Below are positions 33,543 to 45,676 of a DNA stretch of 64,000 nucleotides, one piece after another; the first letter of the stretch is position 1; the number at the start of each line of letters is the position of its first letter. Origin of the DNA: Dichotomocladium elegans (Eukaryota; Mucoromycota; Mucoromycetes; Mucorales; Lichtheimiaceae); contig JAIXMN010000026.1 in NCBI GenBank assembly GCA_025716815.1, forward strand, positions 124,001 to 188,000, in the 5' to 3' direction. A model generated the notes under the pieces. It searched no databases, had not been told where the DNA came from, and saw nothing but the letters and a program-made list of their open reading frames with translations. A program made the position numbers and the translations under genes.

Positions 33543-35162
33543 ATGAGCGATCTTGGAGTAGCAGTAGTCAAATCAATCGAAACCATCGGCGATGTTGCTT
33601 CAACAAAGGTCAGCACCGAAGCTACGGCCGACACGGCCCCAGCTGAAGTCGGCGAGAAGCGGAAAACAGAAGAAGCAGGGAACGAGGTACAACCGAAAGC
33701 CAAGCAGCGACGAGTGAAGCAGCATCGCGACGAGGATTTCCGTGATCGGAACGACTTGGACAGCGTTGAATACATTATAGAGAATGGTGCGTTGCAAAGA
33801 GGGGTAGGAAGCCGATGCGATCGCTTCTTTACTGAGTTATCTTCGGGTAGGCTTGCGCAAAGTCAAGCCATATTTTTTTGAATACCGAGCATACGCAAAG
33901 GGCCGTTGGATGAAACGACCAATTCTGAATGTTTTTGTCGAAGAGTTTCAGGACCGGAACGAGGTTTATTACGTAAGTTAGTTTAAAGTTTGATGAACGA
34001 GAATAAATAGAATTATTCTTGTCAGCGACATGCCATCGAGCACGGACTCATCACCATCAATGGCGAAAAAGTCGGTCTCGATTACGTGATCAAGAACAAT
34101 GACGTTCTTGGCCATCATATTCACCGCCATGAGCCCGTCGTTACGGCCAAGCCAATCGACATTGTCCATCAGGATGACAGCCTTCTGGTGATCAATAAAC
34201 CCGGAGGCATTCCGGTAAGGACATGGCCTCGCACTTTTGTAGATAGCTAGGATGTCCTGACGTAGTGTCTAGGTCCATCCGGCCGGTCGTTATCGTCACA
34301 ATACGGTGATTCACGTACTGCGAAAACAACTCAACATACCCCGTTTGTTTCGTGAGTACAATTTAAGAGGGCGGAAGCGTTGTATGTGCGCAACAGCCTT
34401 TCTAACCAAATCCATGCAGCTGCAAATCGATTGGACCGGCCCACATCAGGACTGATGCTTATTGGACTTAATTCTGAACGCGCGCGCCAGTTCGAGAGTC
34501 AAATGGTTTCTGGACAGATTCAAAAAGAATACGTCTGTCGTGTGGTTGGCGAGTTCCCAGAGTTAGTAAGATCATAGACGCTATGCAAAGAGCCCAAACT
34601 GAACTAACGGGGGGACGTGGGGATATATAGTGGCGAGATTGTATGCGAAGCGCCCATCAAGACGATTTCTTACAAACTGTCCCTGAACTATGTCCATCAG
34701 GACGGCAAAGCATGCAAGACAGTATTTGAGAAAATCAGCTACAATGGCAAAACTAGCGTAGTACGCTGCAGACCAAAGACGGGCAGGACTCATCAAATCC
34801 GTGTGCATCTCCGATACCTCGGCTTTCCGATTGGAAACGATCCTATTTACGGAAACGATCTACCGTGGGCACCTTTGCTGGGCAAAGGCCAAACGCTCGA
34901 CGATGAAGCTTCTGAAAAGGTCGTCAACAAGGTGCTTGAAGAGTCATCGTTCCCGGAGGGCATGTGGGAGGACAAGCTGGATGAGGAAAGCGGAGTAAAA
35001 AAACGAGAGCCCCGATGCGATGAGTGTGGGTTGATGTTGACGCCAGATCCACAGCCAAAAGAGCTGTTTATATGGCTACACGCATGGCGATACGCGGGCG
35101 AAGGATGGGCCTACGAAACTGAACTGCCGTCGTGGGCTGAAGAGGTCTTTGATGACGATTGA
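33543..35162 (+). CDS. RluA-family RNA pseudouridine synthase (PUS9/RIB2-like)
   Basis: Isomerises uridine to pseudouridine in RNA. By its closest features it is of the fungal Pus8/Pus9 type that modifies position 32 of tRNAs. It begins MSDLGVAVVK with a charged, Lys/Arg-rich N-terminal extension. An S4-like RNA-binding segment follows (RHAIEHGLITINGEKV), then [27 protein letters not shown]. The catalytic motif II reads NRLDRPTSGLMLIG, with the nucleophilic Asp present but Asn in place of the usual His before RLD. Then KEYVCRVVGEFP and the motif III region GRTHQIRVHLRYLGFPIGNDPIYG are present. The C-terminal part has a CDECG pair of cysteines and FIWLHAWRY. Six or so exons with short introns, all with GT-AG ends. 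It converges with the RRM gene. The two stop codons are only about 95 bp apart. Confidence 0.93.
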
Positions 35163-35257
35163 TTTGGAAACGAATAACGAATAAAGATTCCGTCACAAAA
35201 GAGCGCCATCTTTTTCATATACAGCTACTGACTGCTTACAACTACGTTTCACCTAGT

Positions 35258-37095
35258 TTACCCACAAGATACGTTCAATTGCTTTGTTTCTGCAACCAGT
35301 TCCTTCACATCATCGTCACTACTATTACGGCCATTGCTATGCAGCTCTGCGCCAGGATTATTTTGAACAAATGCCGGAGTGGTTGACCTGGAGACAATGG
35401 ATTGGTCCTCGTGCAAGCAAGAGAAAGGTCAGAATCAACGGCCACTTACTGGGAGTTTACGTGCTGAGAGTAAAGTGTGTCCATCATTGGAGCCATACCG
35501 AGCATGGTCTCTGGTGTGATGGGCATAGGGCGTACATTGCCTGACATAGCAGCCGCAATGGCAGCGGCCATAGGAGCAGGGAGCGACGGTTGGAACCCAG
35601 CCGACATGGATTGGAAATCACGGGGGGAGCGAAACGTGCGCTTCCGCGCTGTTTGACTTTTGAGCTTCTTCTGAGCCGGCGAATCAGCAAATCGGACCTG
35701 CAGGGGAGCAGAAGAGCCTTCGATACTACGACCATTAAACTTCTCAATAATGGCCTGTGCAGAAGCACGGTCGGACATTCTTGTCGATAGATCGAGTAAG
35801 CGGTTTGTCTGAGCTCGGACGTCACATCTATTTACCTTGCGAAACCCACACCGCGGCTGATGGTAGAACGAGGGTCTCTTAAAATCCGATTTGACACGGT
35901 CGTGTAAGGTAAAAACAACGCTTCAAGTTTCTAGGTCATGCGCCAATGCCATCAGTGATCTTCGTTCTGCGTCACGTGATGACTTTAACTTACCTGCTCA
36001 GTCATGTCTAAAGGAAGGTTAGATACATAAATATTCGTGGATGTCTCGTCTTGTAGACTCTTGAGCCGCGAGCTGAATGACTCCTGCAAGGACGTGGTCA
36101 ATAAAACAAATGCAAATTCACGCAAAACCAATCAAGTACCTGTCCTACTCGGGCAAATGATGCCTGGAGACCCTTCTTGTTCATCTCTATGATGGCTTTC
36201 TCGGCCTCTTCTTCTTTTTCGTACATAACAAACCCATAACCCTTGCATAGGCCCGTCTTTTGATCAATCATGGCTTTGGAAGACATAACATTGCCAAATC
36301 TATATGTTACAGGGCCGATATGGGATGAGGATGCAAAATGGATACATGTCTACACGGAATCTCCACTTACTCTTTACAAAGTTCATCAAAGGTCTCGTCC
36401 GAGACAGATTCGGCTAGGCCACGGACATATACATTAAGGGAGTGATACTGAAAATCCTCCGACTGCTGTTGCGGCTGCTGGGAGGACTGACGACGTTTAT
36501 CCAGACTCAGCGGAGCGGGAAGCGGGTGTTGATACTGATGGTGCGATGGAGATGCAACGCCTGTCAAGATGGGGGATGAGATGTGCAGCGGTGGGAAGTG
36601 GGGCTGGATCATATACGCGGCGTGGATGGGAGGCGATAGCGTGATGTTGCTGTATTGGAGGTGAGGGCTGAAAGGCGGACTTATAGGGTTCACCGGCGGT
36701 GATTGGGGATGGATGGCAGGCGAGCCTGGGTAACTATTCGCATCTGGATAATACTGAAACTGAGGGCTCATAGGATACAGGTCTGAATAGACATAGGCTT
36801 GATGATAATGCTGCTGCGCTTGGTGCTGTAGGTGGGCACTTCCTCCGGCTGGCTGTTGTTCCTCGATGCACGTACCACCAGCGGTGGTGTTACTGGCAGC
36901 GGCTGCCGTACGAAGGAGATGGTCATACATTGCAGGATCGATAAATCCGCCAGCATATGGCGGGTAGGGCGGAGACCCGGGCGTCATCAGACCGGCCACT
37001 TGCACAGGCTGGTTAGGGACTCGTTCTGTCCTTTTGCTTTCTCTGCGGGAGCTCTTGGAAGGCTGACAAGGATCGGGATTCGTTTGGGTTGTCAT
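35258..37095 (-). CDS. two-RRM RNA-binding protein (RBMS/MSSP-like)
   Basis: Single-stranded nucleic acid-binding protein with two RNA-recognition motifs of the RBMS type. The N-terminal 200 residues are Pro/Gln/Ser/Tyr-rich low complexity. RRM1 starts LNVYVRGLAESVSDETFDELCKEFG and contains the RNP1 GYGFVMYE. RRM2 starts TNIYVSNLPLDMTEQ and contains RILRDPRSTISRGVGFARM (RNP1). A tail follows with PMAAAIAAAMSG and MAPMMDTLY. The apparent stop after HVNSQ is part of a GTAAGTGG donor (35449-35444). Splicing to the acceptor at 35388 adds a final exon, 35387-35258, encoding STTPAFVQNNPGAELHSNG and ending NVSCG. That model keeps the frame and is preferred. Likely a post-transcriptional regulator. 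The target is unknown. Confidence 0.9.
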
Positions 37096-38306
37096 AAAAA
37101 ACAGATGTCAAAAATGGAGAAAGGAGGTCCAGCTGCGGGAATCCCACGAGCAAAGGGGCAACGGAGTAAGAAAGAAGAATTAAGGAAGAGGCGTTAGTGA
37201 CGTAAGGCAGGAATGCAGCAAAAAGGCGAAGGGAACCACGAATGGGTATGTAGAGGGATCAAGGGAGGATAAGGACAGATTGACTTACAGCTCTATTAGT
37301 GATGACCTCGGATGGGGGAGTTTCTAAGGGGGAAAGAGTGAAGGGTGACGTTCTGTTCAATTTGGGAAATCAATCAACAGCCCTTCGCGTTCGGGCGCAG
37401 CGGCGCACAGCGGCATCGAAATAATCCTTTCCGTGTTCAACCTAATCCAGGAAGGCGTCACCTCTCCGCATACACACGCTACCTATCACCACCAATGGCT
37501 CCATAGTCCTTCCTCGTCGACCCACCTTCTCTGGAGGGGGCGGGTCACATTTGGCACCAAATTAGTTTCGATTCTATGGTCGTGCACCTTTTAAAAAAGA
37601 TGCCGTTCGTTACACAAAACCCAACAACAGAGCAAACAGTATCCACATCGACCCGAAGCTGTATACCTGCGGCCTTCGTCAATGACGTGAAGTGTCCATC
37701 TGAAGGCCAGTTATGTTTGGGTCGAATGATCTTACTATATTCATATCCTTGTTGATGGGGAACTCCGGTCTGCCATTATACAGAAACAGAGCACACTATC
37801 TTTAAAGACCATATTGTCGCTATCAGTCCCAAGCTAGACGAGTATTGACTAGCACAGTATGTTGCCTTTTGGAAACGATTGAAACATACTGCTAGAAGTA
37901 GGCGAATCACTTATTATATTGCATCGAGATCTGCCCTCTTTGCTGCAGACCAGAGAACCCTTAGCCCTCGTATATTTTAAAGATTGCACTACCTTGAATC
38001 GCTGCTATAATCATATACAGCTCCGCTTTCCAAAGGAATGGCTACGTGGTGTTCATTATCATAGTAAAGCAAAATCACACACCCATAAAAAAGGTTAGTT
38101 TAAAAGGTCAGCCCCAAGCATATCACCCAAGGTATCTTAGATATTCCCATCGAACACGCACTGTGCTTCATGTGAATTGTACAACGCGGAGTGGAACATG
38201 GATGTACTTCTAATGCAAATAAAAGAAGAGAACTAGAAATATATAATCTGGTGCTGCGATATGTGGTATTTTATGAGAATGTAAAAGAAATGAATGACTG
38301 ATATTA
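37096..38306. other. intergenic region, no gene seen
   Basis: Contains the promoter and probable leader of the RRM gene, and downstream sequence of the RabGAP gene transcribed in the same direction. No open frame with coding character was found. Confidence 0.6.
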
Positions 38307-41300
38307 CTAGAGTAACTTATGGTCGGGTTCGTCATCTTCGTCCTCATCATCACCATATTCCTTAAGCAGTCTGTCTACTTCCTCTAAAACATCTGTTCCA
38401 TCCTCTTCTTCTTCGTCATCATCATCTTCCACGTCCGAACCTATGACATGAGCCTTGTTTTGTTCACCAGTATCGGATTCAATTGCTTGTAACGCTCCTT
38501 CAACTCTGCTTGGCGAAGGAGATGGTTCGGAGATGATGTTGGTGTCTGGAGAAGACCTCGATTCCGTTGAAACAGAGGAACCAGTCGTTTCTTTTGAAAC
38601 TCCTTCAAGAGGCAATGTAGGCGTAGGTTGAGTACCACTGCCGCTGCTACTGCTTGTGGGTGAGGCTGTAGTAGATGACTTCAACGATAAAGGTGAAGCG
38701 GCGGCGGCACGTTGTCGAGCATTGCTTGCAAATTTTGCGCCTGTGGCTAAAAGACTGTCGAAGATCTCGCGGCCGAGGCTTCGCTGCATCTCTGTAGGCT
38801 TGTCATAGAGTCTGAAAGACTGCGCAAATTCATGATCAAAGAAGTTCTCTAGGACTTCATCAGCAAGGACAAGCATCCTGAAGAGGAGATGAGAATATTG
38901 CTCCACTGCTGGTTCCATTAACAGACGTGTAGTACCTCAAAGATGCTAATGAGACGTATTTATCTTCATCGGCAGGGTTATCTTCTTTTGTCTCTGCGTA
39001 CTCGAAGGCATTTCTCAGGAATGCGGACACAGCGTTAAGATGCTCATCTGACATGACTCGGAATATCCAGAGGAGTGTCTCGGAAAATTGAAGAAGCTCA
39101 TCGCGGTTGAGGTACCGGTCTTTGTCAATATCATGTAAGTCAAAGAAAAGCCCGATTTGAGCATTATGGTCGCCCTTGAGGATACCACCAAGGCCAACGA
39201 TCACATCCTAATACGTTGTTTCTATGAGCACTTATAATGCGCGTACTAACTTCTTTTTTTAATACCTGAAGGCCAACACTGCCTTGCTCACCACGATCAA
39301 ATAACTTGAACAGGCGAACAAGGAATGTCTTTCCAACTTTGTAATGTCGTTCCTGGTCAGCCTCACGATCCTTAGCCGAGAACTTGGCCCAGCTCGCAAG
39401 ACTACCGATGAATATCTCGAAAGCATCATAGTCCATGCGCTCCCCTCCCTTCTCCTTCGCTCGATAGTATTGCACGTTATAGAATTTGTCGTAAATAATG
39501 CCAAGCTCATCCTTCTCCAGACCTGCTGTGTCATCGATGTTTCGAAGTGTTGATCGCTTAGCAAAGGACTCAATACCTGCAACTACTTTGAGTTGATGCG
39601 TTTGGCGCATTTCACGGATCTTCTCATCTGTAACGCTGCTGAATTCCCGATATGCCACAAGTAATAGCTCGTTAAATCGCTATAAATGATCCGAGATAAG
39701 CACCGTTGTTCGCTTGTCCTCAGAGGAACATCGCAATCCGTTTCGCTCACCGTTAGATTCCTCGCCTTGGAATTTTGTGAGTCAGGATAAAGTGGTTCGT
39801 GAAGCGAATTAAAATACTGCTTTAACACGTTCATAAAGGCCCCATCGTCGGTCGTTTTCAGTAGATCATCTCCATTGATTTTCAAAATAGCTAGAGCATA
39901 TATATCATTGTTAGCTGTAAGCCATTTTTCCTGTTCAAGAAGTTATATAGCTTCATACCCAAACTACATAAAAATTTCATATGTCAGCGACAGAAGACAG
40001 GAGACCATATTGCTCTTTCTCTACATTACCCGATCTGGAACAAAACCTTGGGACCGTCCATGAAGAAGCAATCAAGGACTCTAAAGGCAAAGAGGAGCGG
40101 CATCGAGTTGATATACAAACTTAAGAACCACGGAAGACAAGCGACGGATAACTGGATGTCAGTCTTCCTAAAATGGCCATGTAAAATGGGCATTGTGGTC
40201 TCCAAGATATTCTCGAAGATAATCTGATCGAGGAGCGCTCCGTACATTGATGTACTATAGTAGCCTGGGAGCATATCCTCGCAGAGGACACTGAGCGTGT
40301 AAAACGCCTGTTCTTCGCTCATATAACTAAAGTCAATCATTAGTTTCCGCAAACATCTTTTATGGACGAGAATAAGAGTCTCTCACATGAGAATCGCAGA
40401 TGTCACGATGTTCATCGCTTGGCAGTAGCCAAGTTCGGGATCTTTCCATGAATAGGCACTTAGTACGCGTCGCAGACTATCAATCCCTTGAGGTGTTTGA
40501 TATGCGGAGTATTCAGGTAGAGACCTATCATAAAAGAAATTAGCGTCTCTTTGCTTACCAGTGCAGTCGTTACCTATTCAAATCCTTCTCGATCTCTTCA
40601 AGGCTGAAGGAATTCTTGCCTTTATTTTCCTCGAGGATGCGGGTATAAAAGCCCTGATTCATGAAGCGCTGATGGATGGCGCCCGAACACACCTCCCATA
40701 TTTCGCCACGGAGACGGTTGGGCAAACCAACACGGACCAATCTGCCAAACTGAGGGGTTTTCACCAGAGTCAAGTTCCGACCGTATTCTACACAGAGCGA
40801 ATAATAACACCTTTCCAATGTTAAAACATCCCGATCAATATGTAGCTCTTCCCTCCAACCTTCTCTTTTACAATAGCATTATTCACACTACCATTGAAAT
40901 ACTTTTGCCATAGCTTCATCTTGCTCTTGTCCTTCATCTTCTTTGAATCACCAGGGAAGCCAAATGTGAGCCCGAGACCTCCGGGTGCACGATCAATGAT
41001 CTCGTACGATTGATCCTGAACCACGAGTTCAGATGGACAAGTAACAAGGAACTTCTTGAGCATCTTCATGTATTTGATTTGCTTACGCAAATGGGACGTC
41101 AGATGCCCAGAAAAGTCCTCGTACTGCTGTTTTGTGCTAGTTTGTAAAGTATCAGGATCCGTCCGCATCCAGCATGCATGTCTTCCCTTTTGCGCATCAA
41201 AAGGCCTTACACATTGAGACGGAATTGGCTATATCCTTGATGCCAGTTGAGAATTTTGATAGAGAATGCATGACTCGGCTCATCAATCCGTTCTACACGG

Positions 41301-42909
41301 CGAATAGTATACAAGGGCATAATTGCATCGAAGTAGCGTCCTTTGTCTGTCGAGTTGAAAGTCAAAAACGCCTCAGAAAGGCAAAGCCGACCCGTAATCC
41401 GATCTTCATCGCCACCGTCCTGTTGCTCAAAAAAGCGGGTTGCATCCACACTGGTCAAGAGCTGTTCGGTGCTAGGAAGCCGGAAGCGGGCACGGAAACG
41501 TTCGTCTCGCTTTTGGGCGGCTAGATCCATTTTGAGTGGTTGCATCATTTTTCTGATCTCAGAAATCGGCAGTGCAACCGCTCTGGTATTGGAAAGGTCT
41601 CTGTCACTTGCAGCATCAATGTCGCTATCTCGAATATCAATTGAAATTTCTCCTCCGGGAGACTGCTCGAGCGCGGTGCTCTTTAATACACGTTGCATTG
41701 CGAGTCCTGTCAGTTGGACCAGAAGATCGTAAACCTATTGAGAGATCTTGAGCTGTTAGGAAAAACAATTTTACTCATTTCTGGGTCACATACTTGGTCT
41801 CTCTTGAATAAATTAGACAAGAAATGCTAGCAGTATATTTACGTTAGCGTTCAATATCTCCTCCCCATAAGCCGAAACAGATATGCTCTCCGCGTACCTC
41901 TGTCCTGTCTTTCATGATGAGTCTGATTGCATCTGCAAACACACCACGCTTGGACTTCTCCTTTCGAATATCTTGGATGGACTTGAGCTCTAGCAAGAGC
42001 TTCGTCTCGTAACCTAACAAGTACGAGTAGAAAGCGATATAATTTTCGCTGAGATACAGCCAGCCCTGCGTGGTCATCCGCTTCGTATAATAGGCACATG
42101 AGTAATCTAGAAATTTTCGCGTTAATTTCCTCTCTCTTCCCTCCGTGCAGATCTATGCATTTACAGTTTACTAGGCGTTCTGTCACAGGCACATCAAAAG
42201 TTCGCCGAAAGCTTCGAGAAGCAGTCCTAACATTTGGATCCGCCGATATTTCATCTGTGCCGGTATCTATGAAATCACATTGTGTATTGGCAAGGATGCG
42301 CTATGTGTTACACAAAAAACATCTACCTCTCCGTGTTACGATTGAATTGATTTTCGTAGCCACGAACTCCTCCTTTTCAGAACCATCCAGAATTCCCAAG
42401 GGAGGAAGAAGATTAACTAAATTACAGGAATCGTCCTAATATCGTTAGCAGCAGCGGAGAACACCCCAAAAGTCATATACGTAAATCGTATTTTGGTTTC
42501 TCCCCATATCCCACATTACTTTCAATCCAACGCCAAACAGTATCAGCTTGCTTTTCGGTCTCTGCAACAGCTATTTGAAGGCAACTACCGCTTGCGCGAC
42601 GATAAAGCAATCGATAGGGCGATTGCTTGGTATCAAGGCTAATGTCATCAACATAATTAGATGTGCTTTTTTTCAAAGGCACGCGCACTTTTCCATCTTC
42701 ATATCAGAAAAAAAAGAACATGAAGCTTACACGTTCTGTACAGTGCCTAGGACATTGCGTATGATCGAACTTTTGCGCACTTTAGCTTGTTGGAGAAGAA
42801 AGTAGCGATTCTCCTGGATCGTTTCCCAAAAAGGGCTGACGGCCGTCTCGATGGGAGTAGGGAGAGTGAAGTTGCTAAATGCCGTCTCTGCTGCTGCTGA
42901 TGTTGTCAT
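38307..42909 (-). CDS. GRAM-TBC-EF-hand Rab GTPase-activating protein (Gyp2/TBC1D8-9-like)
   Basis: Stimulates GTP hydrolysis by Rab proteins in membrane traffic. The N-terminus ([11 protein letters not shown]...[17 protein letters not shown]) and the following PH-like GRAM domains are spread over several exons at about 41.2-42.8 kb (for example [18 protein letters not shown] and [14 protein letters not shown]). The TBC domain spans about 39.8-40.8 kb. It has [18 protein letters not shown], the arginine finger motif IEKDLNRSLPE and the glutamine finger GYCQAMN, so both catalytic fingers are intact. [17 protein letters not shown] follows. Downstream, at about 39.1 kb, is a canonical EF-hand loop, [12 protein letters not shown], preceded by a degenerate one. 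The C-terminal 200 residues are Ser-rich, then strongly acidic, ending [11 protein letters not shown]. About 1,150 residues. The order GRAM-GRAM-TBC-EF-hand is that of Gyp2/Mdr1 and TBC1D8/9. Confidence 0.92.
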
Positions 42910-42920
42910 TGTAGTTGCAT
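42906..42920 (-). promoter_or_regulatory. four-codon upstream ORF overlapping the RabGAP start codon
   Basis: ATG CAA CTA CAA TGA on the minus strand. The TGA of this mini-ORF overlaps the main ATG as ATGA, so ribosomes ending there are placed on the main start. A role in translation control is inferred only from position. Confidence 0.4.
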
Positions 42921-45465
42921 CCCACAGATTTAACGAAGGAAAAGGGAGAAGAAGAAAGAGGAGGAGAAATAGGAAAAGAGAGAGAGGGAGGGAGACAAGG
43001 AACACTGACAATTCGCTCACAGTCTAAAAAAGCCCATTAATTCAATCAGCGGCAGCTTTCATATATATTTTTGAAGAATAAAAAAGAAAACTGAAGTCGA
43101 CTGATGCTGCACCCAACAGCGCAAAGGTTGGAGATAGTTATGGAAAAATGGAATTCTTATATCTGCTGTTAGGGTGACCATGTACATTTTTCTCTCAGGG
43201 TTGAGGAGTGAACTTGCCTCAGTAACCGACAAGTTATTGGAATTATTTGATGACAGAGCTAAGTGCAGAAGCGGTCAACCCTCTATGTATATCGTAATAT
43301 ATATGATGCGCTCTGTCTCGTTTGTAACTACACACAATGCGAATTACCGACTTTCAGAATCCTGCGAATATAAGCTCCCGCATAGACTTTACATTTCCCG
43401 GAAACAGAAAGAACCTGCGAGGAGTAGAACTGGAAAATCGTATAGATACGGCAGCATTGCGCATGTACAATGCTTCTCTTATCTTTCTTAAACATGCAGG
43501 AACATGTCGCTGATAAGGAAATGTGTCCTCTTTAAACCGCAACCCCATACAATATCCCTAAAACTTGTAAAGAGCTACTCAAATCATGTTTTATGCGTTA
43601 CCTGAATTTTGACAGTCAACGACAACGCAGAATCACTTTCGCCTACGCTTAGGTCGCCACTATTCACCTTCATCATTTCGTATGTCGCACTTATAACCAG
43701 GAGGAATATTCGTATTGTATCTACTACAGCTTAATAAGTACATTCATGTGGTACACCCAGATTGATACGATCACATAGGCAACTGTAGTGGATGTATGTT
43801 ATCGTCCTTTATTTGTAATGGCTCCAGATAGAGACATGTCGGATATGGTGATATAAAAATATCCAAGCAGAAAAGCCGGTACGTACCTAGCAATTCGTCT
43901 ATACGAGAACTGTTGCTAATCCATAATCCGTCGCACGCCAATCGAGTTGGCCAGGTTGTATTCTTTTTCTTTTGCCGAAGGGATGTATGTATGCCGACCA
44001 TCGCTCGGATTATTCCGTTATCTTTGCTTCGTCTTTTTATTCTTCCGCGCGATTTCTCCGCATCGCCCGCACTGCGTATGCATATATTTTTATTCCATAG
44101 CGGTTTAATGTTTTGCTCGACAAGAGGGGAGCAGATCCCACAGCTTATAACGTGATTTCTTCAGGACAAGATGGAACAGAGCTTGATGCTTCCAGATGCT
44201 TACCTAAATATTGATTTACGGGAGATGCCGCCTGCAGAGCAAGCTTGACTATTTTACGCATCAGAGTGCGCCATTTGACCTTACCTTAATTCGCCATCAA
44301 CATGTTTCGCGGCGATCGCGACAGAAGAAGCGGAGACCGTGTAATTGTACGGATTTCGAGTTTGAATTTCTGGTAATTGCCTTCACAAGGCGTGTCCTCC
44401 TAGGTTCTCATATAGAAATACCGTCAGCAAATAGCGTGCATAAAGCCTCTCTAGATGAATATCCTCTACCGTACGAGATAAAGGGAAAAGTCTTATAAAC
44501 ATATTTCTATTAGCGAAAAATAACCGCCAGTGCTGTGAATATAGTCTTATACCAGGAAGACCTTTCGTGCGACCAAAAATGTCGCGCACCTGACCTGTGC
44601 ATTTTATAGCGTCCAGCTGACATCTAGAAGATGAAAACCTTTACCCTAACCTTTACTCGCGGCGAAGAAATTGTTACAAGCAGCAATTGCTTTCTTCAAC
44701 CCAACACCTTTATCAAACACATCGTTATTTTTTTTCACTTGCCTTATATATAAAACGGATGTTATTTTTCTGAATTGCCCACTAGCTTACCGAAAAATCC
44801 TGTTACCTCCGTTTTCTTTTTTAAAATCCCACCCTTCCATTTCCTTTTTCCTTCCCAAAGAGCTCGAAACGGCCAACGTTGAATAAGCGTAAAGCAGGGG
44901 CAACCAAACTTGACTCCCATGTGTTGGGGGAGGGGATGAAAGGATAGAAGCCCATGGAAAGCGCGGCGCTTTGAGCGCGGGGAATTCCCAACTTGGAGTA
45001 CCACAACTTGTCTCCAAATTTTAATTCCGTATGAGAAGGCTTTTCTCACAGGCCTTTTCGCTTCTCTTTATCCTTTTGGCATGTTGGGTACTTATCCTGC
45101 TCGCCGAGCCCCAATGACTACCGGTTAACGAAGTATGATGCACGGCATCAACTGTTGGTTGGCGTCTCGTGGGTCCTCCTCCTACCCATGCTTAGCGCTG
45201 GTCGGTCTTGGTGTATTGGGATCTTGCTGGTCAAAATCCTGGTGCATCAGTATAGACTTGAGGGAGGTAGGCAGTATACTCGAGCTTCGGCTTGGGTATC
45301 CGTCATGAGTGGGTGCGGTGTCTGCTTGTTGGAGGGATCTCTCCGAGGACGCACGATTGGCGCCGGTCATGCGAAGGAGAGGGGATACACAGCAGCCGGC
45401 CTTCACGTGGCTATCCCTGTTACGAGGCTCTCTTTTGAGGGTCTCAACCAACGGGCTGCTCAGTT
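42921..45465. other. gene-poor region
   Basis: No recognised gene. Between about 44,880 and 45,460 the sequence becomes more GC-rich than the surroundings. A perfect AAAGCGC-G-GCGCTTT palindrome lies at 44958-44972. An open stretch at 45155-45532 on the + strand has no recognisable domain. Confidence 0.5.
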
Positions 45466-45483
45466 AATGAAAATGAAAACCCC

Positions 45484-45540
45484 AAAATATTTAAACGAAA
45501 ACAAAATATTTAAACGAAAACAAAATATTTGAACGAAAAC
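45484..45540 (+). repeat. three 19-bp tandem repeats, AAAATATTTAAACGAAAAC
   Basis: Exact units at 45484-45502 and 45503-45521, and a third with one change at 45522-45540, followed by a partial unit. Confidence 0.9.
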
Positions 45541-45610
45541 AATATTTCTCGGGTCCAGGAAGTCCTCGTAAGAGTTTCTTGAGACTTAATTTTTATTGCT
45601 CTGGAACTAT

Positions 45611-45656
45611 GGCCTCGTTTAGCAGGTGTGGCTGCTAAGCGGGGCCTTTTTTTTTT
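45611..45656 (+). terminator. 15-bp hairpin followed by T10
   Basis: Left arm 45611-45625 (GGCCTCGTTTAGCAG), 6-nt loop, right arm 45632-45646 (CTGCTAAGCGGGGCC). As RNA all 15 positions pair, two as G-U. Ten T follow directly at 45647-45656. The shape is that of a polymerase III or intrinsic-type terminator, or of a transposon end. No transcript is identified. Confidence 0.45.
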
Positions 45657-45676
45657 CAAAAAAATGAAAATGAAAA

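Larger units (their letters stand above)
45466..45676. mobile_element. candidate small non-autonomous element with 14-bp direct repeats and hairpin-T10 end
   Basis: A 183-bp segment (45480-45662) is flanked by the same 14 bases, AATGAAAATGAAAA, at 45466-45479 and 45663-45676, like a target-site duplication. One end carries three 19-bp repeats. The other carries a fully paired 15-bp hairpin followed by ten T. The flanking repeat is A-rich, so chance cannot be excluded. No transposase is present. Confidence 0.35.

Noticed and set aside
35450..35461. Stop codon after HVNSQ as the true end of the RRM protein
   Set aside because: The stop overlaps a strong GTAAGTGG donor, and a matching acceptor restores a sensible terminal exon.
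42910..43020. Longer N-terminus of the RabGAP beginning MSELSVFLVSLPLSLF
   Set aside because: It translates a CT-rich leader into Leu/Phe/Ser and would mimic a signal peptide not expected for a cytosolic RabGAP.
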